NCBI GenBank assembly: GCA_027310505.1
Contig: DAIDAS010000344.1
Location: 1 to 5,083 of the forward strand
Length of the DNA stretch: 5,083 bases
Direction of reading: 5' to 3'
Source of the DNA: a bacterium
Lineage (GTDB): Bacteria; Pseudomonadota; Gammaproteobacteria; Burkholderiales; Methylophilaceae
Shown here: piece by piece, positions 1 through 5,083 of the stretch
Position numbering within the stretch: position 1 is the stretch's first letter
Layout of the letters: each line of letters starts with the position of its first letter
Made by a program: the position numbers and the translations under genes
The notes under the pieces: model-generated
What the model was told of the DNA's origin: nothing
The model's input: the letters and a program-made list of their open reading frames with translations, nothing else
Database searches by the model: none

Positions 1-318
1 GGTTAGTACCGTGTAGTAGCGATGAACCGAATTCCACAACCGGTCATCGATTTCCGTAGCCAGCGAAATCGCCTGGACGTACTGCTCGGTAAGCGCCACA
101 ACATTGGAACGGCAGCGCTCATCAATGTCCATCAGGGCATCCAGCGCGGCCTGGTCAAGGGGATGGTCTTCCGCGAGAAATTCTTCCAGATGTGTTACGA
201 CGATGTTTTGCGCGGCCAAGTAATCGCCCTGGGGCAATGTTTCCAGCCAGCGGGTGTCGATCATCTTCGCTTTGGACGTCTGAACGATAGTCCTGAGCGC
301 TCTAAAATAATCCACCAT
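1..318 (-). CDS. Hypothetical protein, N-terminal 106 residues (runs off left edge)
   Basis: An open frame on the minus strand starts at ATG (318-316) and continues without a stop to base 1, so only the N-terminus is visible. The protein begins MVDYFRALRTIVQ. It is soluble-looking and probably mostly alpha-helical, rich in Asp, Glu, Leu and Ala, with no signal peptide or membrane segment. Recognisable stretches are DTRWLETLPQGDY (residues 21-33), LEEFLAEDHPLDQAALDALM (44-63) and DDRLWNSVHRYY (91-102). I do not recognise the family. A vague resemblance to helical N-terminal regions of betaproteobacterial regulatory proteins is not enough to name it. The start is provisional: upstream lies only a weak purine stretch (AAGAA), and Met19 is an alternative. 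It is transcribed divergently from xseB. The coding frame is supported by regular amino-acid composition and by lack of stops, and it is more protein-like than the opposite-strand frame over the same bases. Confidence 0.72.
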   Translation of the reverse strand, partial: MVDYFRALRTIVQTSKAKMIDTRWLETLPQGDYLAAQNIVVTHLEEFLAEDHPLDQAALDALMDIDERCRSNVVALTEQYVQAISLATEIDDRLWNSVHRYYTVLT

Positions 319-448
319 GGGTTCTTATTGTCGGCGTGTGAGCGTAAACTATGCCAGATTTTACTTATAAATGCAGCCGCCGCCTATCGGTAAATTGACC
401 CATTACGTCAGTTTTGTTACGGTACGGCCCTTTTTCCAATCAAATTTC
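319..448. promoter_or_regulatory. Divergent intergenic region between the unknown gene and xseB
   Basis: These 130 bp are AT-richer than the flanking genes and separate two divergently transcribed units, so they should hold both promoters. For the minus strand, TATAAG (369-364) is a reasonable -10 box with a poor -35 (TTACCG, 393-388, 18-bp spacing). CATAGT (353-348), preceded by an extended TGG, is a second -10 candidate without a convincing -35. The plus-strand candidate is listed separately. An in-frame ATG at 371 could extend xseB upstream by 26 residues, but that extension does not resemble the family. I see no riboswitch-like structure or strong operator palindrome. Confidence 0.5.
395..423 (+). 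promoter_or_regulatory. Candidate sigma70 promoter for the xseB-ispA-dxs operon
   Basis: TTGACC (395-400, 5 of 6 to TTGACA) lies 17 bp before TACGGT (418-423, only 3 of 6 to TATAAT). A TGT immediately before the hexamer fits the extended -10 pattern TGn. Transcription would start near 430 and leave a leader of about 19 nt before the xseB ATG at 449. The -10 match is weak, so this is one plausible reading. TATAAA (366-371) is an alternative -10 without a good -35. Confidence 0.33.
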
Positions 449-679
449 ATGCGCAAGAACAACCTGCCACCAAATTTCGAGAGCGCCCTGGCCGAGCTTG
501 AGTCCACCGTCACCCTGATGGAATCAGGGCAACTCCCGCTCGATCAGTCGCTGGCCGCCTTTCAGCGCGGCACCGAACTGCTGCGTTATTGCCGGCAGGC
601 CCTGGCTGAAACCGAGCAGCAAGTACAACTGCTCGACGACACCAACACCTTGCAACCTTATTCCGATACCGATGAGTGA
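449..679 (+). CDS. xseB: Exodeoxyribonuclease VII small subunit
   Basis: This 76-residue protein is the small subunit of exonuclease VII. It joins the catalytic XseA subunit to degrade single-stranded DNA from either end to oligonucleotides in the cytoplasm. The family pattern is clear: NFESALAELESTVTLMESG (residues 9-27), then LPLDQSLAAFQRG (29-41), then a helix with LLRYCRQALAETEQQVQLL (44-62), followed by a short acidic tail. The length matches the usual 70-85 residues. I chose ATG 449 because the family domain begins directly after it; the in-frame ATG at 371 would add an atypical 26-residue extension. No Shine-Dalgarno sequence precedes 449; the leader is pyrimidine-rich. The gene is first in the operon, and its stop codon (677-679) lies inside ispA, giving an 8-bp overlap. 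xseA is not in the window. Confidence 0.93.
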   Translation: MRKNNLPPNFESALAELESTVTLMESGQLPLDQSLAAFQRGTELLRYCRQALAETEQQVQLLDDTNTLQPYSDTDE

Positions 680-1562
680 TTTTCAGTCTTGGGTGCTGGA
701 TATCCAGACCCGCACGGAGAGCGTGCTTGCCACCTTGCTGCCCTCGTCCGACACCACCCCGCAGCAGCTGCACAACGCCATGCGCTATGCCGTGCTCGGC
801 GGCGGCAAGCGCGTACGCACCCTGCTGGCACACGCTGCGGGGGAGTTGTGCGGAGCAATGCCGGAAAAAGTCGACAGCGCCGCCGCCGCCGTGGAATTGA
901 TTCACGCCTATTCTCTGGTGCATGACGACCTCCCCTGCATGGACGATGACGACCTGCGCCGAGGCAAGCCTTCTTGCCACAAGCAATTCGATGAAGCCAC
1001 GGCGCTGCTGGTTGGCGATGCGCTGCAAACCCTGGCTTTCGAAGTGCTGGCGCAGCCCGGCTTGTGCAGCGATGCGAATCGCCAACTTGGCATGATCCAG
1101 CTGCTGGCTCAGGCTTCCGGCTCGCGCGGCATGGCGGGCGGGCAAGCTATCGACTTGGCCAGCGTGGGGCTCAACCTCACCCAGCAAGAGCTGGAATTCA
1201 TGCACATCCACAAGACTGGCGCCCTGATTCGCGCAGCCGCTTTGCTCGGTGCCCAGTGCTCCGAACAGCCGGACGAATCCAGGCTGTGTGCCATTGACCA
1301 GTACGCCAAGCGTATCGGGCTGGCATTCCAGGTAGTGGATGACATTCTCGATACACAGGCCGATACCGCCACGCTGGGCAAGACCGCAGGCAAGGATGCC
1401 GAACAGAATAAGCCGACCTACGTCACCATCCTCGGGCTGGAGCGCGCCAAAGCGCTGGCGGAGGAACTGCACGCCGAAGCGCTGGCATCGCTGGCCCCTT
1501 TTGGCGATGCCGCCCACCGTTTGGTCCAGCTTGCCGATTTCATTACCCGACGCGCCTACTGA
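672..1562 (+). CDS. ispA: (2E,6E)-farnesyl diphosphate synthase
   Basis: This 296-residue trans-prenyltransferase condenses IPP with DMAPP and then with geranyl diphosphate to make farnesyl diphosphate, the precursor of quinone side chains and undecaprenyl phosphate. Visible signatures are the substrate-binding GGGKRVR (residues 43-49), the first aspartate-rich motif DDLPCMDDDDLRRG (85-98) with the two-residue insertion typical of bacterial type II FPP synthases, GDALQT (115-120), GGQAIDL (156-162), KTGALI (181-186) and the second aspartate-rich motif FQVVDDILD (219-227), followed by GKTAGKD (236-242). Tyr80 and Ser81, at five and four positions before the first motif, match E. coli IspA-like chain-length determinants and favour a C15 product. 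Its length is normal for the family. The ATG overlaps the end of xseB and has no clear Shine-Dalgarno, so translation is probably coupled. Its own stop overlaps the dxs start. Confidence 0.96.
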   Translation: MSDFQSWVLDIQTRTESVLATLLPSSDTTPQQLHNAMRYAVLGGGKRVRTLLAHAAGELCGAMPEKVDSAAAAVELIHAYSLVHDDLPCMDDDDLRRGKPSCHKQFDEATALLVGDALQTLAFEVLAQPGLCSDANRQLGMIQLLAQASGSRGMAGGQAIDLASVGLNLTQQELEFMHIHKTGALIRAAALLGAQCSEQPDESRLCAIDQYAKRIGLAFQVVDDILDTQADTATLGKTAGKDAEQNKPTYVTILGLERAKALAEELHAEALASLAPFGDAAHRLVQLADFITRRAY

Positions 1563-3406
1563 TGCCCCAATTGCTCGAAACCATCGACTCTCCCGCGCAG
1601 TTGCGCCAGCTGGATCGCAAGCAGCTGCCACAGCTGGCCGACGAATTGCGCGCTTTCCTCGTCGAAAGCGTATCGCAGACCGGCGGCCACCTTTCGTCCA
1701 ACCTGGGCGTAGTGGAACTCACCATTGCGCTGCATTATGTGTTCAACACTCCCGATGACCGCCTGGTCTGGGATGTCGGCCACCAGACCTACCCGCACAA
1801 GATTTTGACCGGACGACGTACCGGCATGGCCGGGTTACGCAAGGAAGGTGGCATCGCTGGCTTTCCTCGTCGGGCGGAGAGCGAATATGACGCGTTCGGC
1901 GCCGGACATTCCAGCACCTCCATTTCCGCGGCACTGGGCATGGCCGTAGCCGCACAGCAAGCAGGGCTGGATCGCCGCTCCGTGGCCATCATCGGCGATG
2001 GCGCGATGTCGGCCGGCATGGCCTTCGAAGCGCTCAACAATGCAGGCGCCATGGATGCCAATCTGCTGGTCATCCTCAACGACAACGACATGTCGATCTC
2101 GCCGCCGGTCGGCGCGCTCAACAATTACCTGGCCAAACTGCTCTCCGGCCGCATGTACAACAGCATGCGTCGCGGCACCGAGAAAGTACTGGGGGTGGCC
2201 CCCCCCATCCTGGAACTGGCGAAGCGCGCCGAAGAGCATGTCAAAGGCATGGTGACGCCGAGCACGCTGTTGGAGGAATTCGGCTTCAACTATATCGGCC
2301 CTGTCAACGGCCACGACCTCGACGTGCTGGTCGCCACGCTGTCCAATATTCGCGAGCTCAAGGGGCCGCAATTCCTGCATGTCATCACGCAGAAGGGGCA
2401 CGGCTTCAAGCCGGCGGAAGAGAACCCGGGGAAATATCATGGCGTGGGCAAATTCGACCCTGCCAATGGCGAAGCGGTTGGTAGCGGCGGACACAAGACC
2501 TACACCCAGGTGTTCGGCGAATGGCTGGTCGACATGGCCCGCAAGGACGAGCGCCTGATCGGCATCACCCCCGCCATGTGCGACGGCTCCGGCCTCAACG
2601 CGTTTCAGGAAGAGTTCCCCGCACGTTATTTCGATGTCGGCATCGCCGAGCAGCACGCGCTCACTTTTGCCGCCGGGCTGGCCTGCGACGGGATGAAGCC
2701 GGTTGTCGCGATTTATTCGACCTTTCTCCAGCGCGCTTACGACCAACTGATCCATGACATCGCCCTGCAAAACCTGCCAGTGCTGCTGGCCATCGACCGC
2801 GCCGGGCTGGTGGGTGCCGACGGGCCGACCCATGCCGGCAGCTTCGACATTTCCTACCTGCGTTGCGTGCCCAACATGGTCGTGATGACCCCGGCAGACG
2901 AGGACGAGTGCCGCCAGATGCTATATACCGGCTTCATGCTCGACACCCCCGTCGCCGTGCGCTACCCGCGTGGCTGCGGCACGGGCATGCAGACACAAGC
3001 CACCATGACAGCGATCCCGCTAGGTAAGGGAGAACTTCGCCGTGAGGGCAAAAAAATTGCCATTCTGGCTTTTGGCAGCATGCTGTCGCCAGCCCTCGAA
3101 GCCGCTGAAACGCTCGATGCCACGGTGGCCAACATGCGCTTTGTCAAACCGCTGGATACGACGCTGGTTCTGCAGCTCGCCAACAGCCACGACCTGCTCG
3201 TCACCATTGAAGAAAACGCCGTGATGGGCGGCGCAGGCAGTGCCGTCTGCGAAGCCCTGCAGGCGGCCGCTCATCCGGTCGCGCTGTTGCAGCTCGGCTT
3301 GCCAGACCGTTTCATAGAACATGGCAACCCGGAAAAACTGTTGGCCGACTGCGGCCTCGACGCTGCGGGCATCATCGCCGCAGTTGAGAAAAAATTAACC
3401 TACTAG
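1562..3406 (+). CDS. dxs: 1-deoxy-D-xylulose-5-phosphate synthase
   Basis: This 614-residue thiamine diphosphate enzyme joins pyruvate and glyceraldehyde 3-phosphate to give 1-deoxy-D-xylulose 5-phosphate, the entry step of the MEP isoprenoid pathway and also a precursor of thiamine and pyridoxal phosphate. The ThDP-binding N-terminal domain shows GGHLSSNLGVVELT (residues 41-54), VGHQTYPHKILTGR (72-85), AGHSSTSIS (114-122) and the metal/ThDP motif GDGAMSAGMAFEALNN (145-160) ending in NDNDMSIS (173-180). The transketolase pyrimidine domain has DVGIAEQHALTFAAGLA (358-374) with the expected catalytic Glu363, YSTFLQRAYDQ (385-395) and GPTHAGSFD (421-429). The C-terminal transketolase domain carries RYPRG (467-471) and VTIEENAVMGGAGS (547-560). 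Length is close to E. coli Dxs (about 620). The ATG overlaps the ispA stop by one base (TGATG), so translation is likely coupled. A C8 run at 2199-2206 does not break the frame. Confidence 0.97.
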   Translation: MPQLLETIDSPAQLRQLDRKQLPQLADELRAFLVESVSQTGGHLSSNLGVVELTIALHYVFNTPDDRLVWDVGHQTYPHKILTGRRTGMAGLRKEGGIAGFPRRAESEYDAFGAGHSSTSISAALGMAVAAQQAGLDRRSVAIIGDGAMSAGMAFEALNNAGAMDANLLVILNDNDMSISPPVGALNNYLAKLLSGRMYNSMRRGTEKVLGVAPPILELAKRAEEHVKGMVTPSTLLEEFGFNYIGPVNGHDLDVLVATLSNIRELKGPQFLHVITQKGHGFKPAEENPGKYHGVGKFDPANGEAVGSGGHKTYTQVFGEWLVDMARKDERLIGITPAMCDGSGLNAFQEEFPARYFDVGIAEQHALTFAAGLACDGMKPVVAIYSTFLQRAYDQLIHDIALQNLPVLLAIDRAGLVGADGPTHAGSFDISYLRCVPNMVVMTPADEDECRQMLYTGFMLDTPVAVRYPRGCGTGMQTQATMTAIPLGKGELRREGKKIAILAFGSMLSPALEAAETLDATVANMRFVKPLDTTLVLQLANSHDLLVTIEENAVMGGAGSAVCEALQAAAHPVALLQLGLPDRFIEHGNPEKLLADCGLDAAGIIAAVEKKLTY

Positions 3407-3412
3407 TATACT
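3384..3412 (+). promoter_or_regulatory. Near-consensus sigma70 promoter for folE2, overlapping the dxs 3' end
   Basis: TTGAGA (3384-3389, 5 of 6 to TTGACA) and TATACT (3407-3412, 5 of 6 to TATAAT) are separated by exactly 17 bp. The -35 box lies within the last dxs codons and the -10 box directly follows the dxs TAG. Transcription should begin near 3419, leaving a leader of about 24 nt to the ATG at 3443. This is the best promoter match I found in the window. It suggests folE2 can be expressed apart from the isoprenoid operon. The -10 box overlaps the 8-bp palindrome AGTATACT (3405-3412). Confidence 0.6.
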
Positions 3413-3431
3413 CAACTATTGTTTGTCATGA

Positions 3432-3435
3432 CGGA
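3432..3435 (+). promoter_or_regulatory. Ribosome binding site deciding the folE2 start
   Basis: CGGA lies 7 nt before the ATG at 3443. The two upstream in-frame starts (TTG 3419 and ATG 3428) have no purine-rich site, and they would fall at or within about 9 nt of the predicted transcript start. This supports the 3443 start. Confidence 0.5.
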
Positions 3436-3442
3436 TTCCCCA

Positions 3443-4246
3443 ATGAACCAGCCTAACGCCCCTCGCATTGAAGACGTGCAGAACACGCCCGACGTGCGTC
3501 ACCTTGCGATCGACAAGGTCGGCATCAAATCCATCCGCCACCCGGTCAAGGTCAAGGACAAGACCGGCGGCGTGCAGCACACGGTCGCCATGTTCAACAT
3601 GTACGTGCACCTGCCCCATAACTTCAAGGGCACACACATGTCGCGTTTTGTTGAAATCCTCAACATGAACGAACGTGAAATCTCGATCGAGAATTTCGAG
3701 AGCATCCTGCGCGAGATGGTGAAGCGGCTTGAAGCCAACTCGGGGCACATCGAGATGACCTTCCCTTACTTCATCTCCAAGGCAGCGCCCATTTCCGGCG
3801 TCAAAAGCCTGCTGGATTACGAAGTGACGTTCATCGGCGAGATCAAGAACGGCGATTACCAGATCACGGTGAAGGTACTGGTTCCGGTGACCAGTCTGTG
3901 CCCGTGCTCGAAGAAGATTTCAGACTACGGCGCCCATAACCAGCGCTCGCATGTCACCATCACAGCCAGAATCAACGATTTCATCTGGGTGGAAGACCTG
4001 ATCCGCATCGTGGAAGAGCAGGCCTCCAGCGAACTTTTCGGCCTGCTGAAGCGCCCTGACGAGAAGTATGTCACCGAGCACGCCTATGATAATCCCAAGT
4101 TCGTCGAAGACATGGTGCGCGACGTGGCCGCCCAGTTGAATCTGGAAGACCGCATCGACGCCTATGTGGTGGAATCAGAGAACTTCGAATCCATCCACAA
4201 CCATTCGGCTTACGCCCTGATCGAGCGCGACAAAAAAGAAGGCTAG
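3443..4246 (+). CDS. folE2: GTP cyclohydrolase I, type IB (FolE2)
   Basis: This 267-residue cytoplasmic enzyme converts GTP to 7,8-dihydroneopterin triphosphate, the first step of tetrahydrofolate synthesis. It belongs to the FolE2 family (COG1469, PF02649), which has a tunnelling fold and is distinct in sequence from zinc-dependent FolE. Visible landmarks are RHPVKVKD (residues 32-39), HLPHNFKGTHMSRFVE (56-71), LVPVTSLCPCSKKISDYGAH (146-165), HNQRSHV (165-171), KRPDEKYVTEHAYDNPKFVED (203-223) and ENFESIHNHSAYA (246-258). By alignment from memory to Neisseria gonorrhoeae FolE2, Cys153, His165, Glu207 and His252 match its Cys147, His159, Glu201 and His246 active-site and metal positions at a constant offset of 6. 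All are present, so the enzyme should be active. The start at 3443 is chosen over ATG 3428 because the family N-terminus (MNQPNAPRIEDVQNTPDVRH) begins here and a Shine-Dalgarno fits. FolE2 tolerates metals other than zinc and in some bacteria is under Zur control; I see no clear Zur box. Its stop overlaps the convergent protease stop. Confidence 0.95.
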   Translation: MNQPNAPRIEDVQNTPDVRHLAIDKVGIKSIRHPVKVKDKTGGVQHTVAMFNMYVHLPHNFKGTHMSRFVEILNMNEREISIENFESILREMVKRLEANSGHIEMTFPYFISKAAPISGVKSLLDYEVTFIGEIKNGDYQITVKVLVPVTSLCPCSKKISDYGAHNQRSHVTITARINDFIWVEDLIRIVEEQASSELFGLLKRPDEKYVTEHAYDNPKFVEDMVRDVAAQLNLEDRIDAYVVESENFESIHNHSAYALIERDKKEG

Positions 4247-4884
4247 TATTTTTTGGTGAGCGTCATGGAGATGCCTTCGCGCTTCATCTCCATGCGGTTC
4301 AAGGCGCTCATGCCAAGCAGTACCATGGGAGGGGAATCCCCGTCGATCACCATGCCTTCGACCTGATTCAGCGTAATGCCGCCCAGCTTGACGCTATTTA
4401 GGGTAACACTCCAGGCCCTGACCATCCCGGCCGCGGTGGAACTGGAACCTTCACGCCCCGCAACATAATCGATCCCGAGACGGCGTGCCTCAGCGCTGCC
4501 CATCGCAACCGAAGTGGCCCCGGTATCCAGCAGAAACTTGATCGGCTTGCCGTTGATACTGCCATCCCCGAAAAAATGTCCATCCTTGTTGGCATACAGC
4601 GTCATGCCTGGTGCAGCCACAGCAGCGCCGCCGGTCACCGAAGCGCCTTGCCCCATGCCGAGCTCCTTGCGCTTGCCCTCCACTTCCAGCACGGCCTGAC
4701 TACTGTCGGCAGCAAGCAGCTTGACGCCTTCGGGCGAGGTCTGCCCCACCGCGAGCGTACGCGGGGCACCGCCGTTGATGACAAGCAACGCCTTGCCGCT
4801 GAACAGTCCGACCACGTTGACGCGGGTGTCGGCACTGGCCAAGGCGTGCAAGGAAATCAGGCATAAAAGCAGCAGGTACCGCAT
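4243..4884 (-). CDS. Secreted/periplasmic retropepsin-like aspartic protease (TIGR02281-type)
   Basis: This 213-residue protein begins with a probable Sec signal peptide: MR, a hydrophobic run (residues 3-11), and a likely cut after ALASA (14-18). Residues 20-80 form a beta-rich module (VVGLFSGKALLVINGG, LAVGQTSPEGVKLL, AVLEVEGKRKELGMG). A linker follows, then a single-domain retropepsin fold: GSINGKPIKFLLDTGATSVA (108-127) with catalytic Asp120-Thr-Gly-Ala, and VLLGMSALNRMEM (188-200) as the typical second psi-loop motif. Only one DTG-like motif is present, so by analogy with retroviral proteases it would act as a homodimer; substrates are unknown. The start at 4884 is chosen over ATG 4929 because GGAG sits 7 nt upstream and the signal peptide begins there. 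It lies 34 nt downstream of a transporter gene on the same strand, suggesting co-transcription, and it converges on folE2 with overlapping stops. Confidence 0.88.
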   Translation of the reverse strand: MRYLLLLCLISLHALASADTRVNVVGLFSGKALLVINGGAPRTLAVGQTSPEGVKLLAADSSQAVLEVEGKRKELGMGQGASVTGGAAVAAPGMTLYANKDGHFFGDGSINGKPIKFLLDTGATSVAMGSAEARRLGIDYVAGREGSSSTAAGMVRAWSVTLNSVKLGGITLNQVEGMVIDGDSPPMVLLGMSALNRMEMKREGISMTLTKKY

Positions 4885-4891
4885 CGGGGCA

Positions 4892-4895
4892 CTCC
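4892..4895 (-). promoter_or_regulatory. Ribosome binding site of the aspartic protease gene
   Basis: On the minus strand, GGAG is followed by a 7-nt spacer and ATG (4884-4882). This is the clearest Shine-Dalgarno in the window. It favours the 4884 start over the in-frame ATGs at 4929 and 4917, which would put extra polar residues ahead of the signal peptide. Confidence 0.65.
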
Positions 4896-4918
4896 GGCAG
4901 ATCGTCGAAAAAGCCATT

Positions 4919-5083
4919 CTACGCTCCATCCACTTTGAGCCGCCAGGCCAGCACTACGAACCCAAGTAGTGCGCACAGCGCCGACAGGGTGAACGCCCAA
5001 TCCGCGCCCAGCGACTCCCAGGCATAACCGCTCATCAGCCCACCCAGCGTGCCGCCCAGACCAAATGAGATGCTGGTGTACAA
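4919..5083 (-). CDS. MFS-type transporter, C-terminal 54 residues (runs off right edge)
   Basis: A minus-strand frame is open from the right edge to TAG at 4921-4919. The visible tail starts LYTSISFGLGGTLGGLMSGY, continues with a short polar loop (AWESLGADW), a hydrophobic helix (AFTLSALCALLGFVVLAW) and ends with a basic cytoplasmic tail (RLKVDGA). Two hydrophobic segments, with a Gly-rich helix before the last one, are typical of the last two transmembrane helices of major facilitator superfamily carriers. The SFGLGG-LGG-SG pattern especially resembles the MFS_1-like group that includes 3-phenylpropionate and LacY-type permeases. The substrate cannot be inferred from this fragment. It lies 34 nt upstream of the protease gene on the same strand, so the two are probably in one transcript. 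Confidence 0.75.
   Translation of the reverse strand: MYTSISFGLGGTLGGLMSGYAWESLGADWAFTLSALCALLGFVVLAWRLKVDGA

Noticed and set aside
22..393. Plus-strand open frame of 123 codons at the left edge
   Set aside because: It lies opposite the minus-strand unknown gene, its composition is irregular (many scattered Arg, Cys and His), and its end runs through the divergent promoter gap. The minus-strand frame is more protein-like.
371..448. N-terminal extension of xseB from the ATG at 371
   Set aside because: The extra 26 residues do not resemble XseB, no Shine-Dalgarno precedes that ATG, and it would lie upstream of the candidate promoter start point.
510..1631. Minus-strand open frame of 373 codons opposite xseB, ispA and the start of dxs
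   Set aside because: It is entirely antisense to confidently identified genes, and high GC explains the lack of stops. The product shows no motif and is Gln-, Arg- and Gly-rich in an uneven way.
1835..2833. Minus-strand open frame of 332 codons inside dxs
   Set aside because: It is antisense to the conserved Dxs domains and has no family motif or ribosome binding site. It is a shadow of GC-rich codon use.
3419..3442. Upstream folE2 starts at TTG 3419 and ATG 3428
   Set aside because: There is no ribosome binding site, they are too close to the predicted transcript start, and the FolE2 N-terminus fits the ATG at 3443.
3384..3442. Zur box upstream of folE2
   Set aside because: The short gap lacks the long AT-rich dyad (GTTATA-type half sites) known for Zur operators; only short palindromes are present.
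4230..4258. Possible bidirectional terminator formed by A6 and T6 runs around the folE2/protease stops
   Set aside because: The inverted repeat is almost all A-T pairs with mismatches and has no GC-rich stem, so it would be too weak for a normal intrinsic terminator.

Overview
The window is a compact chromosomal stretch, GC-rich by eye, that looks like a betaproteobacterium. Protein style and gene order (xseB-ispA-dxs followed by a FolE2-type GTP cyclohydrolase, next to a retropepsin-like exported protease) suggest the Nitrosomonadales/Gallionellaceae area. That placement is inference from recalled gene order, not from a search. Nothing looks mobile: I see no insertion sequence, integrase, CRISPR array, tRNA or rRNA.

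Layout. Positions 1-318 hold the N-terminal part of an unrecognised minus-strand gene that runs off the left edge. A 130-bp AT-richer gap (319-448) separates it from a divergent plus-strand operon: xseB (449-679, exonuclease VII small subunit), ispA (672-1562, farnesyl diphosphate synthase) and dxs (1562-3406, DXP synthase). Each start codon in this operon overlaps the preceding stop codon. folE2 (3443-4246, type IB GTP cyclohydrolase I) follows 36 bp after dxs. A near-consensus sigma70 promoter (TTGAGA, 17 bp, TATACT) spans the end of dxs, so folE2 can probably be transcribed on its own. On the minus strand a convergent pair reads back towards folE2: the C-terminus of an MFS-type transporter (4919-5083, cut by the right edge), then a secreted or periplasmic retropepsin-like aspartic protease (4243-4884). 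The folE2 and protease stop codons share the same CTAG.

How the genes work together. dxs catalyses the first committed step of the MEP isoprenoid pathway. ispA condenses IPP and DMAPP to farnesyl diphosphate, which feeds quinone side chains and undecaprenyl phosphate. xseB is the usual housekeeping passenger at the head of this operon. folE2 opens folate/pterin synthesis from GTP. Both dxs and folE2 supply essential cofactor precursors.

Overall this is an ordinary core region with no obvious new system. The points most worth a second look are the promoter embedded at the dxs end, the unknown left-edge gene, the N-terminal domain of the protease, and the shared CTAG stop.
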